DNA of 64,000 nt from Isotricha intestinalis (GCA_023807065.1 JAJJLU010003461.1:1-64000), one strand, 5' to 3'. Shown: positions 1-10,721, counted from the stretch's first letter. Notes: a model not told the origin generated them from the letters alone. A program made the numbers and translations.

Positions 1-2430
1 CATTATTAATTATTTTTAATTTTTTTAATACATCTGTATTTCTATTTATATAAGTAAAATCTTAATCTTAAAAATTATTCTTTTACATTATTTTTAATTT
101 TTAACTCTTGTAAATTTTTAAGAAATACATGCCAATTTTCTGTTTTATGTTTGTGGATGAATTTCTTTAATCCAATAAAATCTCCTTTCTTTTTCATTTC
201 TTTTATTACTTTTATTATTCTTTTAATATTATTAGTTTTAAATTTAAATCTTCTATTTTTTGTTTCACTATTAAAAATTATTATATAATAATCTTAATAA
301 TTTAACTTCAGCTATTTCACTATTAAATACTTCTACTAATCTATTAATAATTTCTTCTAATAGTATATGGTTCATTAATTCTTTAACTCTATCTAATTTT
401 CTTAACATCTAAAAATTCAATACTTAATGCTTTATAATCTGTTATTACTAATTTATGTAATATTTGAAAATTACAATTATCAATTCCAAAAGTAATCATA
501 TAATCAAGATATGATTTTTTCATTATTCCTTTCACACTTTGTTTTCTTGTATATTTTTCTTTATTATTTTTATACCATACTTTAAATCCTAAAGGTTCTA
601 TTTCAATAGATAATTTATCTTTTACTTCTTCTCTACTCATATTAAAATCACTGAATAATACTAATGTTTAATTATTATATTTTCTTCTTAATAATTTTAA
701 TCTATCTCTAAATTCTTGTAATCTATAAGTATGTTCATTATTTGGAGGTATATAATTTGAATAAATCATAAAATTTCCTCCTTTTGTATTTACCATTCTT
801 ATTATATTATATTCATCTTCTATATCACTAAAACATTTATTTAAATAATAATATATATTTATATATTATTCCCACTTCTTCATTTTCTGATAATTCTAAT
901 TTATAACCTGACAAATTAAATTTAGCCTTTCCTATTCTACATTCATTTAATAATATAAAATCAGGTCTTTCTTCAAATAATATATTAGATATTATTTCTC
1001 TATTTCCTTCATTTAAAGTTAATTTTTTTCTCCATATATTTTAATCTTTAAATATCAGATTTAAAATAATTTTGTGGTCCATATTCTCCAATTATTTGAT
1101 TGGGTAATATATCATTTCTATCTACTTCTAACATATCATTACATTTCATAATATATCTAAATCTTTTTTTCTGTGGTTTCAATTTCAACATATTCATTAG
1201 GTAAAGCATAATTTATTTTACTTTTTTCCATTTATCCATTGTATCTATCTCTACTTTTATTTTTTAATTCATATAAACTTCTAAATATTTTATATAGAGG
1301 TTAATTTTTATTACTTAATCCTGAACAATAATAACATATATATCTCACAAATTCTTTACATAATTCATTGTTTAAATTTAAGTAGATTTTATATTTTTAG
1401 ATTCAACATTTATTTCTTTATTTTTTTCCTTAATTTTATCAATGATTATATTTTCATATTCAGATATAATATATTCAACACTTTTTTTCTTAAAATTATC
1501 TGCGTTAAAATGATGAATTATACTTCTTAATTTATTGCTTTCAATTAATTTATTATAATCGACTTTTTTATTATCTTTTAAAGTAATATTATATTATTTT
1601 TGACTTCTTTATAATAATCATATACTTTCACTTAATTCTTTTTAACATGAATATAAAGTGAATAAGTTCCATTCACTTCTTCCTTGTCTATTATCTAATG
1701 CTTTACCTTTTTTCCACTTATTACTTTTTTAATTTCAAAATCTTCAAAATTAACTTCTACTTTTGAATCTGGGTTAATATCACATATTATTTTTTTAATT
1801 CTTAATAATTCTTCATCAGTTACACTATTACCTTTCCTATATATTAAAGGACTAAAATGATTTATATTTTCATTTTTCTTATAATAATAATCAAGTAATA
1901 CACTAAAATTTCCTTTTCCATTTTTATTAAATATTTGAAAATTTATTTCATCTTTCTTAGTCTTATAACATTTACTACTATTAATTGTTCTTACAAAAAT
2001 TTAATCTGAATTCCACACATTATACTAAAAAATAAAATTTCATTCCAGTTTCATAAATGTTATCATTTCTCATTTCTGATATATACTGTTATTTATTTTG
2101 TATGAAATCTTCCAATTCACTTTTTTCTCTCATATAATCACAAATAGTTTGTCTAATTATTTAATAGAAATTTATTTTTCCAAATGTTAGATTACTTAGA
2201 AAATAAAATAAACAATTAAAATCTCCTATAACATTACCAATGAAATATTCTTTTTCTAATTTTTTAATATTAGTTATATTTTGTTTAACATCTAAATTTT
2301 TATTCTTACTTCCAATTTTACTTAAGTTAACTTCATTGTTAGGAGATAGTAAATTTATATTCTCTTCTTTATTTTCTTCTCCAACAATAATATTAACTTC
2401 ATTTTTATTATTGTTCTCTTCATCGATCAT
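1..2430 (-). mobile_element. Decayed non-LTR (LINE) retrotransposon, endonuclease part
   Basis: Read on the minus strand with several frame changes and stops, about 1080-390 gives an apurinic-endonuclease-like domain of the LINE type. Visible are a segment ending PDFILLNECRIGKAKF with a following SGYKLEL, a YIPPNNEHTYRLQEF segment, the catalytic-loop-like LFSDFN just before the frame at 640-389, then LDYMITF and ITDYKALSIEF, which match the family's (D)Y-I and SDH blocks with H replaced by Y. Upstream (about 2430-1100) are an acidic, Asn-rich linker and a KALDNRQGRSEWN segment. Downstream (389-1) the translation resembles the linker that precedes reverse transcriptase. No RT motif is visible, so RT would lie left of the window. 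Many TAA stops and frameshifts make this a dead copy. Boundaries are not defined and no target-site duplication was seen. Confidence 0.7.
389..640 (-). pseudogene. LINE endonuclease fragment, C-terminal half of the APE domain
   Basis: This is the longest uninterrupted frame of the retrotransposon remnant (83 codons). It follows directly on the SDFN block. It carries LDYMITF and ITDYKALSIEF, which correspond to the conserved Tyr/Ile and SDH motifs of LINE endonucleases; the essential His of SDH is Tyr here. The ATG is internal to the domain, so this is a fragment and not a gene start. It is listed separately because it is the part of the element whose frame can be followed without correction. 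Confidence 0.6.
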
Positions 2431-3199
2431 TTCATTATTATTATTATTCTCTTCATTGATTATTTCATTATTAATATTATTATTATTATTCTCAATTATC
2501 TCATTTAAATTTTCTTGTTTTTCTTTATCTTCTTTTATATCTGCCTTTTTATTTTCAATTTCATTCTTCTCATTATCTTCAATTATTTTTATTTCTTTTA
2601 TTTCCTCATTTTATTTACTATCACTTATTACAATTTCATCAAATATTGCTAAGTCCAAATTTTCATTGTTTCCATTTTTCTGATTTTCTTTGGTTTCTTC
2701 ATTAGTAATAATATTATTATTATTTAAAGATTTAATTATATTATTAATATTATTAATATTAGTAGTTTAGAATTATTTAATTAAACATAATCCTGTAATT
2801 AATTATAGAGCTAATAGTGCTAAAAAATCATCTTTTAATAATATTAGTGAAAGGAATTTATTTGAAAATAAAATTAAAAGACAACAAAGCACTAATTCTA
2901 ACATAATGTTATTTATGAAAAAGAAAAAAAAAATTTTCCAGCTTGTTTTGAAATAAATAAAAAATTTGTAAAACATAATATTACAAGTATAATAAGTAAA
3001 AGTTTGAAAAGTATATTTATGAATCAATCGAGGGGTTTAACATCGCCTTCTCTATGGGAGGAGACCTTATTTAAAAATTTTTATTATTTCTATTTCTTCT
3101 ATTATTCCTATAATTATTAATATTTGTTTAAATTTTCTCTTATTATTTCTGTTTCTATTTCCTTTGTTAAAAAAGTTTCTTCTCTTTTATAAGAAAAAT
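2431..3199. other. Low-complexity and unexplained DNA between LINE remnant and tRNA
   Basis: 2420-2520 is a run of ATT/CTCTTC-type simple repeats that would encode Asn/Glu on the minus strand. 2803-3060 contains a patch with clearly more G/C than its surroundings (about 3023-3062) and short open frames on both strands that match nothing I recognise. It could be the 5' end of the retroelement or part of an older insertion. No intact gene is visible. Confidence 0.4.
3194..3198 (-). terminator. Pol III oligo-T terminator of tRNA-Arg
   Basis: Five consecutive T on the minus strand begin two bases after the tRNA discriminator base. This is the usual RNA polymerase III stop signal. Confidence 0.7.
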
Positions 3200-3272
3200 C
3201 GTCCTCGAAGGGACTCGAACCCCCAACCTTCTGATCCGTAGTCAGATGCTCTATCCATTGAGCCACGAGAAC
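3200..3272 (-). tRNA. tRNA-Arg (anticodon ACG)
   Basis: On the minus strand a full cloverleaf folds. The 7-bp acceptor stem is GTTCTCG with CGAGGAC (one T-G pair) followed by discriminator G. The D arm contains TGGCTCAATGGATAGAGCA. The anticodon stem is TCTGA/TCAGA around loop CTACGGA, placing ACG at 34-36. The variable loop has five bases and the T loop is TTCGAGT. No intron is present. A run of five T lies just after the 3' end (plus-strand A at 3194-3198), a typical RNA polymerase III terminator. The anticodon ACG (inosine at 34) reads CGU/CGC/CGA arginine codons. Confidence 0.95.
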
Positions 3273-3388
3273 AATATAATTTATGTTTTTATATTTTAAA
3301 AATATATTTTTTTTTTCTTTTTTAATTAATATTTTTTACTTTTTAAATTGTTTAATTAATTACTTTAATTCTATTTTTAAAAAATTAT

Positions 3389-4828
3389 ATGGATACTAAT
3401 GGAGCTAATAATTTAAAAAATAATGATGATAAGAATGAAATTGAAAAAGATAATAAAAATAGAAATAAGAAATTTAAAACTATAATTTTTCAATATGAAG
3501 ATAAAGAAATTTTTGAATATCAAAAATATAATAAGTTTATTAAATTTAAAAAAATAAAAAATCAGTTTATTCATTCTCTTGCAATTAATAATTCATTTAA
3601 TGATATAAAAGATAATGAGTTTAAATTTTATAGAGATAATAGACTTCTTACAGATGATGATAAATTGGATATAATTGAGCCAAATGAAAATGAGGAAAAT
3701 ATTTATATTAATGTAAGAACAGGATTAAAAATTCCAAATAATGCAGAAAAATATATATCTGATAAATTACAATTATTTGGAATACCTATAATAGAAAGTG
3801 ATTTTAGAGTTTATGCTTTTGAAAATGAAAAAATTAAAGGTTTAGAAATAAATCTAAAAAAAATAACTTTTTCAAAAGAAATTCTTAAAAATTCAAATAT
3901 TTCAGATGACTATTATTATTGTAATGGCATTAATGCATTATATATTTATCATAATTCTTTTTGGATAATTGATTTAATAAATAGAACAATTAATAATATA
4001 AATAATGTACAACCAAGAACATTACATTCTTTAATTTATATTCCAAGTAAATATGTTTTTATAATTGGCGGTAAAGAAGAAAAAGAAATAATATATTATA
4101 ATATTGAAGAAAATAAATTTTATCATTATGAATATATTGATGATATTTTAATTGAACCTAGTTTAATTTTTGTGGATAATAAATATTTATTTGCAATAAC
4201 AAATGTAAAAAAATTAATTATTTATAAAACTAATTTAAGAGCAGAACCAAAAATTGAAAAATTAAAATTATCAATTCTAAATGAAATAACATTTGAACAA
4301 CAATTTTTTGGAGTTTGTAAATTAGATAAAAAAGAACAAAAAATACTTTTCATTGGAGGAGATAAAATGAAACAATTTATTGAATTTAATTATAAAGAAA
4401 ATACTATTTCTCTTTCAGAATTTAATATTTCTATTCCTAATTATTCAGTTTTTTCTTATCAATTCAAAGAAAAAACTTTTATTCCTTGTGATAAATTTAA
4501 TTATTGTCAAATTCCAATGATTAAAGATAGGGTTTTGAAAGTTATTTTTTTTGATCAAATTTCAAAAACATTTAAAGTTTATATCAAAAACAAAAAAAAT
4601 AATAATTTTACAAAAGAAAAAGAAGAAATTCAAATAAATAAATTTAATTTTAATCAAAGTAACATTCATAAAAGTCAAAACAATAATGCATTGAAGAACC
4701 AAAATCTTAAAAAGTCAGATAAAGTAGAAAATCATTTCGGAAATCCTGTTACAAATTCTGATGAGATAATAAAAGAAAGTTCTGATAATTTTGTTTCTTC
4801 AGATGATAATAATATTACCTCTAGTTAA
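3389..4828 (+). CDS. Ubiquitin-like N-terminus plus kelch-type beta-propeller protein
   Basis: 479 residues, starting at the first ATG of the frame and ending in TAA. Residues 1-27 are a polar Asn/Lys tail. About 29-112 has the alternating strands and the FKFYRDNRLLTDDDKL stretch typical of a ubiquitin-like fold (F-y-x-G-x-x-L-x-D-x-x-x-L in ubiquitin). From about 175 to 400 come kelch-like units with hydrophobic strands ending in Gly-Gly: VFIIGG near 222-227 and LFIGG near 320-324, each followed by a charged turn and an aromatic strand. The last 80 residues are disordered and rich in Asn, Ser and Gln. Kelch propellers usually act as protein-interaction platforms, often for ubiquitin ligases; the partner is not inferable here. 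It is transcribed away from the neighbouring tRNA gene. Confidence 0.55.
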   Translation: MDTNGANNLKNNDDKNEIEKDNKNRNKKFKTIIFQYEDKEIFEYQKYNKFIKFKKIKNQFIHSLAINNSFNDIKDNEFKFYRDNRLLTDDDKLDIIEPNENEENIYINVRTGLKIPNNAEKYISDKLQLFGIPIIESDFRVYAFENEKIKGLEINLKKITFSKEILKNSNISDDYYYCNGINALYIYHNSFWIIDLINRTINNINNVQPRTLHSLIYIPSKYVFIIGGKEEKEIIYYNIEENKFYHYEYIDDILIEPSLIFVDNKYLFAITNVKKLIIYKTNLRAEPKIEKLKLSILNEITFEQQFFGVCKLDKKEQKILFIGGDKMKQFIEFNYKENTISLSEFNISIPNYSVFSYQFKEKTFIPCDKFNYCQIPMIKDRVLKVIFFDQISKTFKVYIKNKKNNNFTKEKEEIQINKFNFNQSNIHKSQNNNALKNQNLKKSDKVENHFGNPVTNSDEIIKESSDNFVSSDDNNITSS

Positions 4829-5008
4829 ATAATATAAAATAACATAGTTGTATAAAGATTTTTTAAATAATAAAAATTTGCGATAATGATAAAAGAGTTG
4901 GAACAATTAATTAATATTTTTTTAATTATAAATCAAGTTCATATTTTAAAAAATTAATACTTAATTAAATTTTTGAGTATTATTTAATTTAAAAAAAAAT
5001 TTTAAATA

Positions 5009-7135
5009 ATGGAATATTTACACGATTGTATCACAGAATTACAAAAATCAACAAAAGAAAGAAATTCAGAAAAAATAATAAAATATATACAATCTTTATC
5101 ATCATTTATGTTATTAATAAAAGAAGAGCAAAATAGAAATAGAGATCATTTAGAAAACACAGTGAAAATATTACATTATATAAGAAAAGAAAAAAACAAT
5201 ATAATAGTAAGAGAAGGAGAAAAAGGAAATGAATTTTTTTTAATATTAAGAGGAAAAGTAGCAATATTAGTTTTTCAACCAGAATATTATAATATGACAG
5301 AAGAAGAATATGTTCTTCATTTATTAAAATTAAAAAGAAATAATGAAAATGAATGTATTAAACAAACAATAATAAATAATCAATTAATTTATCCAATGGA
5401 AGAAAATTTTGATATATTATTTAAAGGATTAATCCAAAGAAAAACAAAGGGAGGAGTTTATTTAGAAAATGAAAATATATTAAAAAAAGCAGATGAAGTA
5501 TATTCATATTTAAAATCAAAAAATTTTAAAGAAAATAGGAAAATATCACCTAATGATTATATAAAAATAAATAGAATAGATAATTCAATTTTAGAAAATA
5601 ATGGTTTAAATTATGATGATAAAGGAAATAAAAGAAATAAAGTTTTAATAATGAGTTATCATTTAGTTAATTATTTTGAAACAGGACAAACTTTTGGTGA
5701 AGTTGCTTTACAAAATATTTCTTCTAAAAGAATTGCTACTGTGATTTCTATTGAAGATTGTGATATTGTTTATATTGTTAGAAAAGAATATAATTTACTT
5801 ATTAAAAATTCAATTGAAAGAAATGTTAAAAATTTTTATTCTGTCATTTATTCTTTTAATTTATTCAAATTTATTTCTAGATATACTTTTAATAAATGTT
5901 ATTATAATTATTTTGTTTATAAAAAATTCAATAAAGGAAATTTCCTTATTGTTCAAGAAGAAAATTGTAATGATGTTTTTTTTATTTTTAAAGGAGAATT
6001 TGAAATTTTCACTGAAAGAAACATTTTAGAAGTTAATAATTTATTAATTATTTATAAAAAAAAGCTTTTAGAATTATTAAATCAAAATGAAAAAGAATAT
6101 AATAATAAAGAAGAAAAAGAAAATGATGATTTAATATTAAATAAAAAATTTAAAAGCATTGAAAGTAATAAAATATTATTTGAAAGAAGGAAAATAAATA
6201 TAGGAATATTTAAAGATAGAGAAATAATAGGATTTTCAGATTGTTGTTATTTATATGAAAAAAAATATTTAAAAGGAGGATTAATAGAAAATATAAGAAG
6301 AGGATGTATTACTTGTAAATGTATTTCTATTACTGGTGATGCTTATAATGTTTCTCAAAAATTTTTCGATAAAATGATTAATGATGAACATAGTATAATG
6401 AGATTAAAAGGTGAATTCGAAATTAAAAAATTAAAATTATTTATTGAAACTCTTGAAAATCATAAAAAAAGAATTTATGAAGAAATAAATAATAAAAATA
6501 ATGAAATATCAAAAGAATATTATTTTTTAGCTTTAAAAGAAAAAAATTTAACTCAAAAGAATAGATTATATAATTTTGAAAATAATGCTAAAATATTAAA
6601 AGAAGGTTTAAAAAATAAAATTAATAACGGAGAAAATGAAAAAAAAAATTTTCTTTTTAAAAAACATAATTATTTAAATAAATTATATCAATCAAAAAAT
6701 AGGAATTTATATAAAATTTCTTTAAATTTACCAAAAATTTCATTTCCTGAAAATCAAGAAATTATTGATAAAAACCCAAATTTTATTCATAAATTTAAAA
6801 GAAAATCTCCTTTAAATAAAGATAAATATAAACTTGATTTATTAAGTAGAAATTTATATGATGGTGTTTTTCATTCTTATTTAACTACAAATAATTTTAA
6901 TTCCAATATTATGAAAAATAAAAGTCAAAATAACTTAATCAGAAAAAAAAAAAATAATAAAAAAAATTTAACAATGTCAAGTGATGAAGAAATTAAAAAT
7001 CAAATTAATTTTAGTTCAAATAAAAACTATTCTTTTAAATCAAATAAAGAAATAGGAATTTATGATATGTTAATATTAGATAAATTTAATTCTTGTTTTA
7101 ATTTAGCGATGAAAACGTTTTCAAATGAAAAATAA
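5009..7135 (+). CDS. Protein with two cyclic-nucleotide-binding (cNMP) domains
   Basis: 708 residues. The first cNMP domain begins about residue 63 (VREGEKGNEFFLILRGKV, the usual G-x-x-G-x-x-x-Y/F-x-I-x-x-G strand pair), is interrupted by an insert of about 135 polar residues, and resumes at about 225 with FGEVALQNISSKRIATV. That block is the phosphate-binding cassette, with the Gly-Glu pair and the Arg that contacts the cyclic phosphate both kept. A second, weaker domain starts about 300 (FNKGNFLIVQEENCNDVFFI) and closes about 431; its cassette is poor (IIGFSDCCYL) and probably does not bind nucleotide normally. The C-terminal 230 residues are a Lys/Asn-rich tail with a possible coiled coil. 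There is no kinase, channel or GEF domain. It is probably a cAMP/cGMP-responsive scaffold; such stand-alone proteins are common in ciliated protists. Confidence 0.75.
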   Translation: MEYLHDCITELQKSTKERNSEKIIKYIQSLSSFMLLIKEEQNRNRDHLENTVKILHYIRKEKNNIIVREGEKGNEFFLILRGKVAILVFQPEYYNMTEEEYVLHLLKLKRNNENECIKQTIINNQLIYPMEENFDILFKGLIQRKTKGGVYLENENILKKADEVYSYLKSKNFKENRKISPNDYIKINRIDNSILENNGLNYDDKGNKRNKVLIMSYHLVNYFETGQTFGEVALQNISSKRIATVISIEDCDIVYIVRKEYNLLIKNSIERNVKNFYSVIYSFNLFKFISRYTFNKCYYNYFVYKKFNKGNFLIVQEENCNDVFFIFKGEFEIFTERNILEVNNLLIIYKKKLLELLNQNEKEYNNKEEKENDDLILNKKFKSIESNKILFERRKINIGIFKDREIIGFSDCCYLYEKKYLKGGLIENIRRGCITCKCISITGDAYNVSQKFFDKMINDEHSIMRLKGEFEIKKLKLFIETLENHKKRIYEEINNKNNEISKEYYFLALKEKNLTQKNRLYNFENNAKILKEGLKNKINNGENEKKNFLFKKHNYLNKLYQSKNRNLYKISLNLPKISFPENQEIIDKNPNFIHKFKRKSPLNKDKYKLDLLSRNLYDGVFHSYLTTNNFNSNIMKNKSQNNLIRKKKNNKKNLTMSSDEEIKNQINFSSNKNYSFKSNKEIGIYDMLILDKFNSCFNLAMKTFSNEK

Positions 7136-7215
7136 TTATTTATATATTATTTTTTAATTTTTTAATATTAAAAAAGAAAAATAAAATTTTATATATCATT
7201 TATTTTTTTTTCAAT

Positions 7216-8403
7216 TTATATATCTTTAATTTCTTCTTTTAGCATTTCCATTTCAAGAAAATCACTTAAACTCATTCCAAATATTTTACTAAAGTCTTCA
7301 GCTTTAGGTAAATTTTCAAATTTATATTTTAATTGATGTCTCTCGTTAAAATCATTATAATTAGTTAAATAAATATGTTCTTTCATAAAAATATTATTTT
7401 GTTTATATAAAAATTGTTTAGTATTAATAATATGTTTCTTCATTATATTTTCAACAGGATAAAACTCATTAATTAACATTGAATGAATTTCTTTAGAAAT
7501 TTTTTCTTTTTTTTTTCTTTCTTTAATTTCTCTTTTTCTTTTTAATTCTTTCATATGATTATAATTTTTTAATAAAATTTGTTCTATATCTTCTTTTTCA
7601 TCTATTAAATTTTTTAAAACAATAACAGAAGTTCTTTTCCTAATTAAACTAGTTCTTCTAAAATGTTTAGGTGATTTTATAGAAAATCTAACAGAAGATT
7701 TTTTATGGTTTTTAATAGAAGAAGAGTTTTTTTCATTATTATTATCATTAATATTATCATTATTATTATCATTAATATTATCATTTAATAATCTTCTAGG
7801 AGATCTTAAAGCAATATTAACTTTATTTAAATTATTATTATCATTATCATAATATTCTTTTTTTAAATGACCAATATAAAATCTTTTTTTTTTCTTATTT
7901 TTCTTTTCTAAAGTATCTTGTTCAGTTTCATTTTCTCTTTCAGTATTTTGACCAGAAGATAAATCATATCCTTTAGGAATTCTAATTTTAAATTTTCTTA
8001 TATCAGTACTTTTTTTTTTTGCTTTTATTTCATTATTATCTTTATGTTTCTTTATCACATCTAATATTGGAACGTGATAATTATTATATTTCTTATATCC
8101 TTTTTCTTTCTCTATTTTTAAAAAAGATTTTCTGTCTTTTAATTTTTTCTCTGTCTTAGATTTATATGATGGAATTGATGTTAATAAAAAATTATCTAAT
8201 GGCTTTCTCTTTGAACATATTTCATATTTTCTTTTTATACTTTCTGCTTTTTGTTTTATTGTCTTTGAGTTTAAATAAATTTCTGATACTTTTGAATCTG
8301 TTTTTGTATGGTAATTTGTCCGGAAAGAATTTCCATTTGTTAAATCTAAGGATTCAGTTTTTAAAGGGAAAAAGTCTTTTAGTTTTAAATTTCGACTTCT
8401 CAT
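7216..8403 (-). CDS. Lys/Arg/Asn-rich protein of unknown function
   Basis: 395 residues, very basic, no transmembrane segment or recognisable domain. It contains RKRTSVIV and KRFYIGHLKKEY-like basic patches. A short tandem repeat of alternating Asn/Asp/Ile (residues about 208-225) is encoded by an imperfect triplet-rich repeat at 7735-7790. A helical, probably coiled segment with KRKREIKERKKKEKISKE lies near residues 290-310. The last 80 residues are more ordered and acidic. It converges on the cyclic-nucleotide-binding gene with only 80 bases between stop codons. It may be cytoskeletal or nuclear, but nothing in the sequence decides this. Confidence 0.5.
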   Translation of the reverse strand: MRSRNLKLKDFFPLKTESLDLTNGNSFRTNYHTKTDSKVSEIYLNSKTIKQKAESIKRKYEICSKRKPLDNFLLTSIPSYKSKTEKKLKDRKSFLKIEKEKGYKKYNNYHVPILDVIKKHKDNNEIKAKKKSTDIRKFKIRIPKGYDLSSGQNTERENETEQDTLEKKNKKKKRFYIGHLKKEYYDNDNNNLNKVNIALRSPRRLLNDNINDNNNDNINDNNNEKNSSSIKNHKKSSVRFSIKSPKHFRRTSLIRKRTSVIVLKNLIDEKEDIEQILLKNYNHMKELKRKREIKERKKKEKISKEIHSMLINEFYPVENIMKKHIINTKQFLYKQNNIFMKEHIYLTNYNDFNERHQLKYKFENLPKAEDFSKIFGMSLSDFLEMEMLKEEIKDI

Positions 8404-8467
8404 TATTTTTTTTATAAATTAAACAATTTTTTTATTTTTAATATTATTTATATATATTAATTATTAT

Positions 8468-9940
8468 TTATTCTTCTAATTCTTTGCTAATTTTTTGGAT
8501 TATATCATTTAAAAGTAAAGAATTTAATAATTGATTTTTTATTTGATTATCTATTATATTCTTTATAATGAATAATATATATTCTAAATTTTTCTCTGTT
8601 TTTGCTTTTTTAAATTGTTTATTACTATGAATAATTTGAATAAAATTAGAGGATAAATCATTAATATTTATTTCTATATTTAAATCATAATAAATATTTG
8701 ATTTATTTTTAATAAAATCACTAAATTTTTGTTTATTATCATATTTTATTATTATATTGTTATTTCCATTATTGAATTCTAAATTAAAATAATTCTTAGA
8801 TATTTCAATTAATTTTTCACAAATTTCAAATAAATTTTCACAAGGAATATCTCTTTTGAAAATTCCTTTAATTAAAATAATATCTTTTTGAAAGAAATTA
8901 ATAAATATATTCTCATAATAAAAAAGATTTTCAATTTTAATTTTATTAACATAAAAATCTTTAAATAATTTAATTTTATTTTCAATAATATTATAAATAT
9001 TTTGTGTTAAAGCAATTCCAATACTATCTTCAATATTATTACTTTGAAAAGAAGAATTATTATTTTTTTTTTTAGTTAATTTAGTACTTAAACCAGAAAA
9101 ATAAAGACCAAAATTAGTTTCTATAAATAAAGGACTCCCTGAAATTAAAGATATTTTTTCATATATAAGTAAATTTTCATTTTTACTGATTCTTAATTTT
9201 TTTTTTATTTCACTAATAATATTATCATCTTTTTTAATATTATAAAAAGAATTTGAAAAATTAGGATTTTTATCAATAAATTTTTTATTACAAATTAAAA
9301 AAAATTTATTTTCCATTTCTTTATTTTTTGGATTTTCTTCATTATTTAAATTCATTAATGTTGATGATTCAATTGATAATAAATTTTTATCTGATTTTTT
9401 ATAATAGTATTGAATAGGATTTATATATGTTAATATTAATAATTTTTTTTCCCAAAAGCCATTCATTATCATATTTTTATTTTTTTCATTAAAATTACTA
9501 TGACTTTGAAAAAAAGAATATAATTCATTTTTAATTTGAAATTGCGGATAAGAATTTAATTTTAACATATCTACTATTTCTTTTCCTATTTTTCTTTCTA
9601 AAATTATTATTACAATAAAAATAGTTTCTGAATTTGTTTCTGAATCTATTAAAATGTTTATATGTTTAATTTCTTTTATTGGTTTATTGTATAATTTAAA
9701 TTGTCCTGTTGTAAAAGGAAGAAAAGAAAGAGTTTCTATATCATTATCTATATCTTGATTATTAGTTATTATTATATCTTCTCCAATTATAAATCCTATT
9801 GATTTTTTTTTAATATTATTTTTATTTTGAGAATATACTAAACCTAAAAAACAATATGGAAATTTATCCATTTGCTCTAAATGTATTATCTTAAATGAAT
9901 CTAAAGGAGAACTATAACTATTTCTTACATTTTTATCCAT
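8468..9940 (-). CDS. Trypsin/V8-like peptidase-fold protein, probably inactive
   Basis: 490 residues. The segment KKSIGFIIGEDIIITNNQD (about 46-64) has the pattern of the first half of a chymotrypsin-like fold, G-x-G-F-I-I-x-x-x-x-I-x-T-N-x-H, but the catalytic His position reads Gln. Near residues 270-290, LISGSPLFIETNFGLYFSGL matches the G-x-S-G-S-P block around the catalytic Ser of V8-type peptidases and is intact. The His substitution suggests a pseudo-protease or scaffold. The catalytic Asp cannot be placed. The region after about 320 is helical and Asn-rich. There is no signal peptide, so a cytosolic location is likely. The fold assignment rests on two short motifs and is tentative. Confidence 0.4.
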   Translation of the reverse strand: MDKNVRNSYSSPLDSFKIIHLEQMDKFPYCFLGLVYSQNKNNIKKKSIGFIIGEDIIITNNQDIDNDIETLSFLPFTTGQFKLYNKPIKEIKHINILIDSETNSETIFIVIIILERKIGKEIVDMLKLNSYPQFQIKNELYSFFQSHSNFNEKNKNMIMNGFWEKKLLILTYINPIQYYYKKSDKNLLSIESSTLMNLNNEENPKNKEMENKFFLICNKKFIDKNPNFSNSFYNIKKDDNIISEIKKKLRISKNENLLIYEKISLISGSPLFIETNFGLYFSGLSTKLTKKKNNNSSFQSNNIEDSIGIALTQNIYNIIENKIKLFKDFYVNKIKIENLFYYENIFINFFQKDIILIKGIFKRDIPCENLFEICEKLIEISKNYFNLEFNNGNNNIIIKYDNKQKFSDFIKNKSNIYYDLNIEININDLSSNFIQIIHSNKQFKKAKTEKNLEYILFIIKNIIDNQIKNQLLNSLLLNDIIQKISKELEE

Positions 9941-10721
9941 AAAACAAAAATTTAGTTATTTTACATTATATTAATTTAAGAATGAAAAATAAATAAATTC
10001 AATGAAAAATATAAAAAAATCAAAAGAATCTTTTTCATTAGGATAAAATTAATAGTAAGAAACAAATAATGAAATAATCTTATTTCATGAAAAAAGTACA
10101 TAAAAATTAATAGAAATTAAAGAATAGAAAATAATTAAACAAACATATAAAATATTTATTTATTATGTAAAATATTTTAATTAAGAAGAAGATTGTTGTA
10201 AAGAAATATATGATATACAAAACTTAAAATTGTTTAAAATATATAGAAAAAAATTTAATTGGAAAATTCTTATCTAGTTCAAAGAAAAAATGATTAAATA
10301 ATTTATAACATATCAATTAAATCTGCTTCCTAAAAAAATTTATTAAACCTTTAACTATTAATAAATTTAAATTATGTCTTAAAAAAAAAATATTTATTAT
10401 AGAAATTATAAGAGAATTAATATTAATTCGAAATTTAATAAATATAAAGTTTAAATTAAATTTTGAAAAATTGTGAACATTAGTTTCTTTTGTTAAGACA
10501 TTTACCTATTATAATACCTTATTTTTTATTCTTTATTATCATTTTATTTCATTTATTAAATTAAGATTTTTGTAAAACTAAAAAAAAATAAAAAAAAAAT
10601 TCTTTTTTAAAAGATAAAAAATTCACCCTAATAAGAACACAAATAATGAAAAAAAAAGCAAACCAAAATTAACCCCCCAAAAAAAATAAGAAAAAAATAA
10701 ACAATAAAAAAAAACCCCATT
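9941..10721. other. Intergenic DNA, no gene seen
   Basis: About 780 bases of nearly pure A/T between the start of the protease-like gene and the end of the first Rab gene. Stops are dense in all frames and no RNA gene, splice-supported exon or repeat array was found. The part near 9940 must hold the promoter of the leftward gene. Confidence 0.6.

Noticed and set aside
389..2430. In-frame TAA codons in the retroelement and relics as evidence for a reassigned code (TAA = Gln)
   Set aside because: Intact genes (Rabs, OSBP, kelch, giant ARM) end in TAA at natural protein ends and have no internal TAA; frameshifts accompany the stops in the relics.
2240..2683. Plus-strand 147-codon open frame rich in Ser, Phe, Ile and Leu
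   Set aside because: It is the reverse reading of low-complexity DNA encoding Asn/Glu on the other strand; no protein-like pattern.
7735..7790. A CRISPR-like or satellite array
   Set aside because: It is a short triplet-rich repeat inside an Asn/Asp-coding stretch, without spacers.
9941..10721. A possible missing gene in the long gap
   Set aside because: All six frames are densely stopped and no combination of short introns gave protein-like text.
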